Part shown: one piece after another, positions 17,755 through 27,797 of the stretch | Layout: each line of letters begins with the position of its first letter | Position numbering within the stretch: position 1 is the first letter of the stretch | NCBI GenBank assembly: GCA_011947345.1 | Contig: JAAVTG010000129.1 | Span: forward strand, 1-31,716 | Length of the DNA: 31,716 bases | Direction: 5' to 3' | Source of the DNA: Phytophthora quininea | Taxonomy: Eukaryota; Oomycota; Peronosporomycetes; Peronosporales; Peronosporaceae | The notes under the pieces: model-generated | Database searches by the model: none | What the model was told of the DNA's origin: nothing | The model's input: only the letters and a program-made list of their open reading frames with translations | Translations under genes and position numbers: made by a program

Positions 17755-20201
17755 TTACACGGCATTCGCCTGCTGGGCGGCAGACGTAATGTAGATTGGC
17801 TCCATATATCCACAGTCGCCGCGGGCACCTTCGCCGCCAAAGCTGTCGCTGCTGGTGAATCCGTACGCACATCGACAAATGCCCGTGGCGTGGTTGCATA
17901 TCCCTCGATTCGAGCAAGCCGCTTCCTCTTTTGTGCCTCTGACTGAATTTCCGACGCCATCAACAGCGAGTGTCAGTGTGAGCGCCCCATCCAGGATCCA
18001 TCGTAGCGGTGGAAGGTCTCCAAAATTGGTGAGGAACTCGATACGGATGTTGTTGGACCCTGCAGCATTGCAGGCTGGTGTCCCCGTGACGCCATTCGTA
18101 TCGGTGCTGTAGGTCACGGCCACTTGGCCAATGGTCGTGAGCGCCTGCAACGCAGCAACTAGCCCCGTGACTGGCACATTGAACGGGAGCTGTGGCGTCG
18201 CGGCATCCCGGAATTTTAAATTGAAGAATCCTGATGTTCCTGTGCACACCAAAATCTGCACTTCGTTCTGCTGGCGTAGCGTCAAGGGGTCGTCACCTGT
18301 GGGGCAGGAGCGTAAGGAGCAGTCGTGGCCTTCCCATCCAGCGCTGCACTTGCAGCCTTGGGCCATATCGTAGTCCCAGGTCTCCTTCTTGTTGGGCACA
18401 GCGCCGTAAGTCCAACCTTGGACCTCTCCGTTCAGAGTCGCAAGCCTCGCGAGCTGCTCCATGCTGTAGCATGTGCCGTGGCCGCTGCAGTCGTTCGGAC
18501 ATTGCACTATCGGACACAACAAAATGTCAGTTTGCCTGTTATTCCTCCGTAGAACGTAAACGTACATCGATTGCAAGCAGCTCCCGTAAATCCAGGCCAG
18601 CAGAGACAGTCGCCCTTGGCACGGTCACATTCCCCGCAGCAGAACATTCCGCCAAAGCGTGTGCGGTGTCAGCCGTATCAATGGGGCGGTCAAACCAGGC
18701 TTTGCCTTTGGGGCACAATCTCTGGTTGCAGTCACCGCCAGTGTAGCCGTCGTTGCAGATGCAATCGTAAGTAGGTGGTCCGCGGCAAGTGCCTTTGCCA
18801 CTGCAAGCGATATCGCCGGGACAAGCAGTGACGGTACCACTTACAAAGCCGCAGTCACCGCGCTGACCGATATTCGAGTTGCCATCGCTTGAAAAGTAAT
18901 TCGGATAGCACGAGCAGACTCCGGTAGTTCGCTCACATGTACCCCGCCGTGAGCATGGCAAACTTTCCTTGGTCCCGTGCGTGACTACGGTGAAAGTTAG
19001 TGTGGGTTGCACGCCAGGCGTCGAGTGCACTAGTCCTGCTGAATTGCCGTAGATGCTGGGCAGACTACAATGCCATCCCATGGGTGTGAGGAGCTCAAAA
19101 CTTTAGTTTGGTAGGCACAACATACGTACTCTCCAAAGTCTTGTGTGAACTCGACGCTAATGTCGTTGCCGATCGTGGTGCAGGCGGAGAGCGTAATGCC
19201 TCCAAAAGTGACAATGACGGCAGTGATGGAAGGCAGCGCCGTCAGTTTAGTCGCCACAGTCGCGGCAGTGTCGCCAGCGTAAATCGGGTCGGTCGTGTAT
19301 CCCATGTACGTGAGCGTAAAGCTGCCAGACTAACAAATATGACAATCAAAATTGCCAGTCTCTACACTGCGCTTGAATCGAGAAGGTAGTACGCACGGTG
19401 GCCTTGCAATTAATGCGCTGTTTATCATTCCGCTGGATGCTTGCTGGATCGAGCGGTGTGCCAGTGAGCGGGTCGTCACCCACGGGGCAAATACCTGAAT
19501 GGTAATACCATAGAGAAAGTGTCAGCGTTGACAAATAGGCGACTTTGTGAGGAACGTACGCTCCAAGCAGGTTGCTCCTGCGAAGCCCTTGTCACACACG
19601 CAGCCGTAAATTTTGTTGGCGTCCCAGTTGTTCGTGTACGGAAAGATCGTCCCTTGCCCTGGATCCTTCATCAGCGCGTTCTGGGCCATTGACTTGCAGC
19701 TCCCGTGGCCACTACAAATACAGCTCACTGCATTATAAACAACAACGGCGTTCAGCTGAGGAATCTTCTGCCTGACACCTGGAGCACTGACGTACTTCGC
19801 TCGCAGGCAGCCCCGTAAACCCAGCGTCACAAGCGCAAGTGCCCGAATCGAGCTCGCACGTGCCGCGATTCGAGCATGGTGCGAGGTTGTGGCCTTGGTC
19901 GACTCCGGTGACCTCATCGGCCCATGCCCTGCCAAGCGGGCAGCTAGCTATAGCCAACAACACCAACACGTGATACTCAATTGCATTGCAACATCCTGTC
20001 GTCTGTTGGCCACGTACCGATGGAGCAATCAGGACCGGACCATCCATTTGGACACGAGCACAGTCCTTGAGCGAGGCACAGCCCACGACTAGAGCAATAG
20101 TTTGGGCACGTATAGCCTTCAACAGCTCCTGAGCTGAACAAGTATAACACGGATACCAAGACGATCGTCCGAGAGGCACAAACACGGACAGCTGGGAGCA
20201 T
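17755..20201 (-). CDS. Secreted EGF-repeat (tenascin-like) protein
   Basis: Proposed exons on the minus strand: 20201-20018, 19947-19796, 19727-19560, 19494-19397, 19329-19130, 19064-18566, 18506-17755, with introns of 70, 68, 65, 67, 65 and 59 nt. The N-terminus MLPAVRVCASRTIVLVSV is a signal peptide. Cys-rich EGF-like modules follow (CSSRGLC, CSNRGTC, CSGHGSC, CSRRGTC, CSGKGTC, CSGHGTC, CSNRGIC). Two larger units repeat: CP.GDDPLT, then a beta-rich domain with a ...FGD motif, then an EGF module ending RGDCG. The product should be extracellular or wall-associated. One base is missing at 19811-19814 and one at 18632-18635; with both, the CDS is 2,055 nt (684 aa). The stop overlaps a good donor (GTGTAAGG), so the true 3' end may have been lost or may lie beyond. 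No transmembrane anchor is seen. Confidence 0.85.
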
Positions 20202-20349
20202 TGCCACCGTCCAAAGCGAGAACGACGAGTCGGTGCAGGCAAATCCACTCCGCCAGGAAACATCGGCAGTCACCACAGTAAATTTAGTCCATCAATACTC
20301 GCCAGTTCTGAATTGCAGGCACTTGATCCGGTCTACTCGCTCCGAACGA

Positions 20350-21621
20350 TTACGATCTCGCAAGTCCCATCACTTCCTTGACGTCCTTCATCGTCACTGC
20401 AGCCAGCTCCGAAGCTTGTTCCGCTCCTTTGGCCAGCACCTTGTCAATGTACTCCTGGTCGGCCTCGTACTGCTTGATGCGCTCTCCGATGGGGCAGATC
20501 CTGCCAAAAACCAAGCAAACAATTTAGCTTCCTGTTTAATCACATATAGCAGCAACGACAACGTACGTGGCAATGACGGCGTCGGCCACGCTGTCTTTGA
20601 AGGCACCGGTGCCAAATTCCGCGTACTGCGTCTCGAGCTCCGCCACACTCTGCTCCGTGGCAGCGCTAGCGATATCCAGCAAGTTCGATACACCCGGTCT
20701 CTCCTCGCGGTCGTAGTAAATGCCGGCAATCGCATCCGTCGTCGCCTTGCGGATCTTCTTGCGGATCTCGTCCGCCGAGTCCGTCAACTCGATGCGACTG
20801 AGCGCCGACTTGTCGCTCTTGCTCATTTTCTTGGTTGGCTCTCGCAGACTCATGATGCGCGACAGGGCCTTCCTCGGGGCACCAGTCAGCGTCGTCGTGT
20901 CCTCTTCGACCATCGGGAAGGGCTTCGGCAGCACCTCTTTGCCCCCGGGCGGTTGGATCCGAAGCGGTCGTTGAAAGTCGTGGCGATCATCCTCGTAAGC
21001 TCCAGATGCTGCTGCTGGTCTTCCCCACCGGCACGTGCGTCGCTCGGTACAGCAAGATGTCTGCTGCCATGAGCACCGGGTAGGCCAGCAGTCCCAGCGA
21101 GCTCTCGCTCTTGGCGGCCGCCGCCTTCTGCTTAAACTGCGTCATGCGCTGCAGCCAGCCCATTGGGGTGATGCAGCTGAGCAGCCACGACAGTTCGGCG
21201 TGGGCTGCCACGTCCGATTGGCGGAACAGGATGTTGCGGGTCGGGTCCAGGCCAGAGCCCAGCAGCGCCGCCACCATCGAGTGCACCTGGCGGGGCATGC
21301 GCTGGGCGTCGAACGGCACCGTCAGAGCATGCAGATCGACGACCGAGTACAGTCGAGTGGTTGCCGTTGCCGTTGATGCTTCATCCGAATTAGATTCGGT
21401 GGAGAGTGACGAACTCTCCTGCAGCGCCACCCATTTCGAGATGGCCCCGCAGTAGTTGCCCAAGTGGGGGTTCCTGTGGGCTGGATGCCGGAGAACACGC
21501 GCCGCGGTCGCTGCAGGTCTTCGACGGTGGCGGCGGTGGACGACGAGAGCGCGCGTCGGCACGCAGGCAGCGACCGAGGCGAACGCGCTGCCCTCCTCCC
21601 GCAGAGCTGCATTGTTCGCAT
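20350..21621 (-). CDS. WARS2: Tryptophanyl-tRNA synthetase, bacterial/mitochondrial type
   Basis: Charges tRNA-Trp with tryptophan; the bacterial-like form usually serves mitochondria in eukaryotes. Exon 1 is 21621-20567, the intron 66 nt, exon 2 20500-20350. The start at 21621 (MRTMQLCGRRAARSPRS) gives a basic, Arg/Ser/Ala-rich presequence fitting mitochondrial import; Met at 21612 is an alternative. Then come RVFSGIQPTG, the HIGH-like HLGNYCGA, LLAYPVLMAADILLYRATHV, the KMSKS loop (KKMSKSDKSA) and a helical C-terminus ending EVMGLARS. Frame is broken three times, each by one base in a homopolymer (21466-21470, 21023-21026, 20942-20946). With these the CDS is 1,209 nt (402 aa), normal for the family. 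The stop lies 148 bp upstream of the EGF gene start, on the same strand. Confidence 0.92.
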
Positions 21622-24325
21622 AATACGATAGTGTTCGGGTGGAACGGTACGGTATATTTTGCGCAATATACGCAAGAAAAGGTGAGCCCCACCGAAAGGC
21701 AACAAAAGTGCATGAAGCATCTGGTTGCGTTTTGAAGGAACGCTGCCGTCGCTTTGATCCAGCGACACCCTGCACGCATTCCAGAGCAAGGAGACGAGGA
21801 CGAGGACTGAGGATATCGCTGCGCGGACTGGAGACGGAGCTGCGTGCACAGCTTGGTGCAGATGTTGCCTTTTTCTCGCGGAGCTCTTTTGCTCCGGCTG
21901 CGTGTGGCTAGTCAACGTGCTGAATCCTGAGTTGCAGCTCGTCAGCTTTTGTCATGTGAGCGCCTGCCTTTCGGTGCCACCGAAGTCGCTGTAGGGACCG
22001 GTCAACTGCTGCGATGGAGCTGCAAGTCTACGAGGATGGCCATTTGCGCGTTACTGCTTCTCGTGGCTCGCGGCCAAGGCAAAGCAGCGAAATCTCGCCT
22101 TGCTTGGCCGACTGGGCCGCCATGAAACGCGATGTGGAATTTTCAGCTCGGATGTGGAAGGTGGCGGCGTGTGCAATGCACGCACCGCCACGTGAGCTCT
22201 CGGGGAGCTTGGACAGGCAAAGGTGGCCGGGGTTAACTTGGCAAGGACTGCAAGGTCGGCGACCAGGTTTTGCTGGCCTTGAGCGTGTGCAACGCGTCTC
22301 AATCAAGGTGACGGCATTCTTCCAGGACCCGGCGGGCGTGGTCTCGTCGGCACTGCGGCGCGTCGCACCGATGGCGACGTGCACGAAGCTTCCGACATGT
22401 CTTGCAGCGGCAACGGCAAGTGAATGCTGGGCCAGACGACGCTGGCAGGACAGGACGCTCGCGCGCTGATTTCCCAGCAGAGAGCAGCGGCTCGGCCCAG
22501 CCCGGGATGAAGCGGCTTCGTGTCCTTTACGCTGCAAGCGGAGCCAAGATCCGCGCCTCGTCTTGGAAAAAAGGTTGGTTTACCCACGAGTTGAAGTCGC
22601 TTTTTGCCCACAAGGTGGCTTCAGTTTTGCCATGCCAATCTGGTCGACTAGGATTTGATCGCAATGGCGACCGTGACGGCCGTGACGAGGAGCGCTCGCT
22701 GAGCTAGGGAGCATGAACAACCACGACACGGCGACAACGAGGTTAATGCGGCTCGGTCCCAAGGCGGGGCGCTGGCGCGGACGCGCACGACAGCCAGGGA
22801 CAATGCGCTCGCCGTTGCCGTCCGGTTTCAAATGGCGCAACAGACCGTTTTTCCTGGCGCGACTACCTGGAGAATCGAATGGCCACCGAAGGACACGTCA
22901 CGGCCACCGGTTTCCGGCTTAGCTGATCCCTTCGCGAGCGGTGGGATCTGCCTGTCAAACCGCGAGGGCGGACACCCCACACTCTTTTTCTCGGCAAGGC
23001 TCGGCACCGCGAGCCAAGCCACTACAGCCCGGTGGCATTCGTCCGGTTGTGGTTCCGCCGTGTCCCAGTGGCGCCGACATTGTTTGCCCAGCTCGAGAGC
23101 ACACTGGGCCAGCACGTCTCAAGGCGGCAGGCCTCGGCAGCGGAATTGGCGTGGACCCCAGCGCAGGTCATGCTGCTGCACGACAGGCCGCTCTTCGTCG
23201 ACAGGAGCTCGCACTCCGGATGTGCTCGACGTTGCTGCTGCGAGCCCTACTTGTGTTTCGGTGCGACCGAGGCATGGATTACCAGCGCAAGCGATACGAG
23301 CGAGCCCAGCTGGCGCCGGGCGTGCTGACAAGCGTTGGCGCCAGCGCTCGACGCCGGGCCCAGCTGGCTGGGCGTGCCATCACCGGCTCGACATCCCACG
23401 CGTCCGCATGGCTCGTTCGCCCGCAGCGGACGGCGCAAGCGCACTTGGCTCGCTCGTGGCTCTCGCGGCGTGGCGTCTGGTATCTGGCGCCGGCCTGGAC
23501 GCGCCGAGGTGTCCAGCTGCCGTCGACTTGCCGCAGGTCGCCGTCGCCGTTGGGCAGCGCGCAGAGCTGCATTTGCTTCATGCATGTTGTTCACGACCAG
23601 GACGCTGCAGCCCGTCCACAGGGCTTACAACAACAATCTAGTTTGGCGTGCGATCGCCCGTGTGGCTTGCAAACGCTCGGCCAAGCACGGCAACCCAAGC
23701 GCTCGGCGCAGAAAGTTGATTGATTTGCCGCCCACTTGAAGGTGGAGCGCAAGCGCAGAGCCCTTGGCCATCTTGGCCGAAATGTTGGTCGAGCCGGCGG
23801 CAACACGACGATGCATCAAGAGCAGCAAGGGCGGGCAACGGGAGCCCCATGTTCACACTCGACCAACAACCGAGTTGAAGGCAGTTTGCAGTTAGTGTAT
23901 ATGAGACGGCCGTGAATTACCTGCAAATTGCTGAAACAGATGGCTCTGGAGAAGATCCATTGCTAAAACCACGGTCGGTCGGCGAGGATCGATCGCGGGC
24001 GGACCCCGGCAAGCAGCAAGCGGCAGTCTGCGCGCACGGCGTGGCGAGTGCTGGTCGCTGCTGGCGTACCGTCACAGCAATCGCGGGCGCGGCCGCCAGC
24101 GTGGCCGCGAGTGTCGCGCGCAGGACCCCTAAAACGGTGGCTAAAAACGCACGTTAAAACGCCAGTAGGGCTGGGGAAGCCATCACCCAGGCACGCCCCG
24201 TCTGACGCCAGCTTGCAAACGCACGACGGTGCGACTCGGGTGGTTCGGCCGGCTCGAGTCTCACAACGCAATTCGCCTGGTAGAGCGCAGTCCGCCGAGC
24301 CCCGACGCAGCACAGAGAGACCGAC
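21622..24325. other. GC-rich gene-poor interval
   Basis: Long open frames occur simultaneously in several frames and on both strands (for example 22028-22537 minus, 22832-23641 plus, 22941-23723 plus), as expected in GC-rich DNA with few stop codons. None shows a recognisable domain, signal peptide or splice pattern. A stretch near 23045-23220 (LFAQLESTLGQHVSRRQ...) looks protein-like but cannot be tied to a gene. I assign nothing here. Confidence 0.5.
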
Positions 24326-24499
24326 ATGCCCAAGTCCAGCCGCTCCGTGGAAGAGGCCGCCGCCGTGGAGGACCACGCCGCCATGAAGAAGCAGTGGCAG
24401 ACCAACCTGGAGATCGACCTGCTCAAGAGCGCCTGGATCCGCAAGGACCGCGAGCAGCACGGCGCGCACACGTCGCCGCCGCTGTCCGCCGCCAAGTGA
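24326..24499 (+). CDS. Short conserved protein with QTNLEIDLLKSAWI block (paralog 1)
   Basis: A 57-aa frame from ATG 24326 to TGA 24499: MPKSSRSVEEAAAVEDHAAM, then KKQW, QTNLEIDLLKSAWIRKDREQ and a Pro/Ala-rich tail. It is charged and helix-forming, with no signal peptide or membrane segment. The central block is repeated in a second locus at 27670-27797, where the nucleotides differ mainly at synonymous third positions (CTG/CTC, GCC/GCG). That pattern supports real coding. I do not recognise the family. Likely a small soluble protein. Confidence 0.6.
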   Translation: MPKSSRSVEEAAAVEDHAAMKKQWQTNLEIDLLKSAWIRKDREQHGAHTSPPLSAAK

Positions 24500-24783
24500 G
24501 CCGCGAGCGAAGTAAGCGTGGCCAACGCACACGCAGGCGGCTGAGCGCGGGGGTAGAAATGCGCCCCCCACGCCGGCCCCAACTATTGAACGAACGGAAC
24601 GAGGTCAACCGACGCAAGGGTCGATCAGGGACCCCCAATTGCGCGCAAGCAGCGAAGTGGCAATCAATCTCCTCGCGAGAGGCCCCCATTCATCTCCCAA
24701 GAGACGAGTAGACTACCGGTATTAGAAGGAACGCGGCCTGTATCGCCGCCAGCTTTGAGATATTTAGCCACCATATAAATTAT

Positions 24784-24806
24784 CACACACACACACACAC
24801 ACACAC
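24784..24806. repeat. (CA)n microsatellite
   Basis: Eleven and a half CA units without interruption. Confidence 0.95.
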
Positions 24807-27669
24807 TTGCACCCGCCCCTGATCGTTCGTCCTCTTCCTTCTCGTCTTCCTCTCCTTTCCGGGCGTTGGAGGACACTCTCCATGACCAGGCAGCAAGCAG
24901 CATGGAATCCGGTGCCTCCTTTGCCCAGGTGCTTACGGGCTCGCCATTGATGGGTACAGCCCCCCACACGCTGCGAGACATGCCGCGGACTTGGCGCAAG
25001 CAGCAAGCGAGCCCGTAGAAGGCACACGAAACGGGCGTGTGTGGCCTGCAGACGCCCGCGGTGGATCGTGATCGCTTGGGCCAGCAAGGACTATCGCAAG
25101 GCCTATCGACTCAATAGCAGCCACCATGTGTCGCTACGAGGGCGGATGACCCCGATGTTGGCGCCGCGGCAACATCGAGTGTAGCTATGTGTTTCTCGCG
25201 GTCTCTTCTGCCCGACGAGCTCAACAATCCATTTCGACAACAAGCAAGACCATGAGCGAACCGCCTGGAAATCCACGGCCATCGCCACGGGGAGGGGCTG
25301 TCCCACAGACACTGGAGCTGCATTGAGATACCTGGGAGTACGATGCCATCGCGACTCGCGCTTGGACGGCGCCGTGGCTGGTAAAGGTGCGTCCTTCGCA
25401 TAAGTCCGCATCAGGTCATCGCCAGTAGGTTGTGTATGACCACGAAACGAACTGCGGCTATTAAATCGAAGGGTCAACCACCAACCGACTCTTACTTCAG
25501 TTTTTCGCGCGCGAAAATGATCGCAAAGGCGATGGCTGGTCCAGAATCGCCGCACATCAAACAAAACAGCGCCACCACCTTGGCCTTGGGCGCAGTACAA
25601 TTCTTGCCGCCCGATCAACTTCAATGCCAACTTCAAGGAGATCGATATACACCATCAGCAAGCGCTGGCGTCCGCTGTCGTTCCTCATCATGCATCCACA
25701 CGACCCTCAAGGCCCGCGGAAGGGTCTTGGTCGTTGAGTGCATCGCTTAGTCGAGACGAGGAGAAGTGGGTTTGTCAAAGTAGCCACGTCCGACCGATGA
25801 CCGCCAAGCCTGTACAATCCAGGTGGTCGTGATTCTCGGCTTGGATGGCAAAAGCACAAGTAATTTTTCTTTCCTGAAAAGTATAAAGAGGAATCCAGCG
25901 GCGTTTGAGGAGACGTCGATCGGCTTCAACTACTGGGGTCCCGTGGATCCAGCACTCGCAGGATACCGGTATCGTACGCTCTACAGCAGGTGGCCCGCCT
26001 CCACCGAAATCGCGTTCCAGATGCTTTTCGTTGCAGCTTGGTTCGACTTTCGTTTGGAGAGATGACATCGTGTAGATGAACGTGACTGTTTCAAGCACCA
26101 CAGCTGAATTATCTCCTCGACTTACTTGAGTTTCCAGCTGGAAAAAATGTCATGGTCTTTTGCTAGGAAAACTTTTTCCGCGAGCATTTGAGATTCAACG
26201 CAAGCCCTGCGCGAAAAAATGACGAACCAGTGCAGACTAAGAGAGGGAAGGCGAGCATTGACATCTGGGTATCTGGAAGATGAAAGGCGAAGGATATTGA
26301 AACGATACATGCACATCAAGATAAAATATCGCGCCTGCGTCGCAGTGCATCGAAATGCCCCAGACAGCACCGCACAAGAAAATTCAAACCATCCTGGCGT
26401 GCGTGAACGCCGCTCACCGCGATGTTGGCATTTCTCGATTGATGCATTCGCGGCAAAATGTGAATGTTTAGGACGCATTGTCCTGGGTAGACCACTGTGT
26501 TCGACAACACGCAGACCTCGCCAGGTTTTTAACTTGGCGTGTTCTCTGCATGCATTCTGTTTAGCTGGCGTATGGTCTACAGGCACCTCCACCGCGAAGA
26601 TACTAGTGCACGACTTGCTCTTTCGCTACTTCGACGCGTTCGTGCATCGAAATTCATGACAAGTTTCGGCGACATCATTGATGAGCTGCACTCACGCGGC
26701 AGAACTGCACTTGCACCGATGGACGACCAAGACGAGCATTTCGCACCCGCCGATGAAGCCGCTGTAGTCACCTTGATACTCGTCGACCGCTCTGATCCAC
26801 CCAAACCAACAGCTTGGGATCTGCGCAAAATAATGTTGGTCCACTTGGCCGATCGCGGGGCAAAATTCGCTCTATGTCTGCTCGTTTGCACTGATTTTCG
26901 TGGGGGCTCACGACGCGACGCCCAGATTCGGCTTGAGCTCTTGTCGCGGCTCCGGGTAGAAGAGCCCGAGACCGGAACAACCAGCAAGTGGCTGGAGGTG
27001 AAGCGCGGCGGACAGCGCCAATCGAACGAGCAGGGAATCCGCACCGCTGGCTGCGCTCACCTTCCACGCGGGAACGGCACCGGACCAGGGCACGGCGCGT
27101 GGCAAATATCTAAGCTGGTCGGGCAAGCAAATATTCACATCCGCGAGTTGTGCTCCGGCGGCGGTGAAGCGACGAGCCAAGCGCGTCGAGCATGAGTTGA
27201 GGACGAGCGTGTATCGGCGGTGGATGCGACAGTGAACGTGCGCTTTGTTTGTTCCCCGTGGCAACAACGACACCACCGCCACCGCCCGCTGCGCCGTGGT
27301 GTCGCTGCCAGTCCCAGCGTGGCTTCGGCGCAGTAACGCAGCTCCCGGGCCACCATCCCGGCAGTGTATATTCCGCTCTTCTAACGTGGCGCTTAATCGC
27401 GCCCTTTTTCGCGGCTCGGGCGGAATTTTGCTTGGGGCGACGAGGTTGCCGCGTCGCGCGTTGCGAACAATCCTCAAGGAGCTCGGTAGCTCGGTACCCA
27501 ACCCGTCACGTCGTCGTCGAGGCTGCCTCGGGGACGGCTGGCGCGCTCGGCGCAGGTCGGCTCAAACCGCAATTTGCGCGCGACGCCGCACTTGTCCATC
27601 GAGTCTCCTCCGGAACCGCTCAGCCAACCTCTAGCACCCCCGCCACTACCCGCCACCCGCACTACCAGC
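24807..27669. other. Gene-poor interval
   Basis: No recognisable gene. Minus 25103-25636 and plus 25430-25750 are overlapping open frames without motifs. The plus frame 26656-27195 is listed separately. The last 200 bp before 27670 is the presumed promoter and leader of the second short paralog. Confidence 0.45.
26656..27195 (+). CDS. Hypothetical ORF, about 179 aa
   Basis: The frame is open further upstream (from 26539), but the ATG at 26656 (MTSFGDIIDELHSRGRTALA) starts the stretch with the most protein-like composition, including TAWDLRKIMLVHLADRG. The second half becomes Gly/Arg-rich and low-confidence. There are no motifs, introns or promoter, and an overlapping minus-strand ORF exists. 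It may be a relic. Confidence 0.25.
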   Translation: MTSFGDIIDELHSRGRTALAPMDDQDEHFAPADEAAVVTLILVDRSDPPKPTAWDLRKIMLVHLADRGAKFALCLLVCTDFRGGSRRDAQIRLELLSRLRVEEPETGTTSKWLEVKRGGQRQSNEQGIRTAGCAHLPRGNGTGPGHGAWQISKLVGQANIHIRELCSGGGEATSQARRA

Positions 27670-27797
27670 ATGCCCCCAAGTCCACCAAAGAGGCCGCGGA
27701 CGCGCAGAAGCAGCGCCAGACCAACCTCGAGATCGACCTGCTCAAGAGCGCGTGGATCCAAAGACCGCGAAGCGCCCCCAACTCGGGCAAGAAGTAG
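27670..27797 (+). CDS. Short conserved protein with QTNLEIDLLKSAWI block (paralog 2, frame-damaged)
   Basis: An ATG at 27670 begins MPP. One base seems missing in the following C run (27672-27676 region); the frame then reads KSTKEAADAQKQR and QTNLEIDLLKSAWI and stops at 27797. It matches 24326-24499 in order and position. After AWI this copy reads QRPRSAPNSGKK, whereas paralog 1 has RKDREQHG; aligning the nucleotides suggests two further missing bases here. About 42 aa with one correction. No known family. Confidence 0.5.

Noticed and set aside
22832..23723. Two long overlapping plus-strand ORFs (about 270 and 260 aa)
   Set aside because: Both are Arg/Ser/Ala/Pro-rich, overlap each other and minus-strand ORFs, and contain no motif, signal peptide or intron structure; expected by chance in GC-rich DNA.
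24784..24806. CA repeat as part of a telomere or satellite
   Set aside because: It is a simple dinucleotide run with no higher-order repeat or telomeric motif nearby.
26539..27195. Idea that this ORF is a transposon or retroelement protein
   Set aside because: No reverse transcriptase, integrase or transposase motif is visible, nor terminal repeats around it; kept only as a hypothetical ORF.
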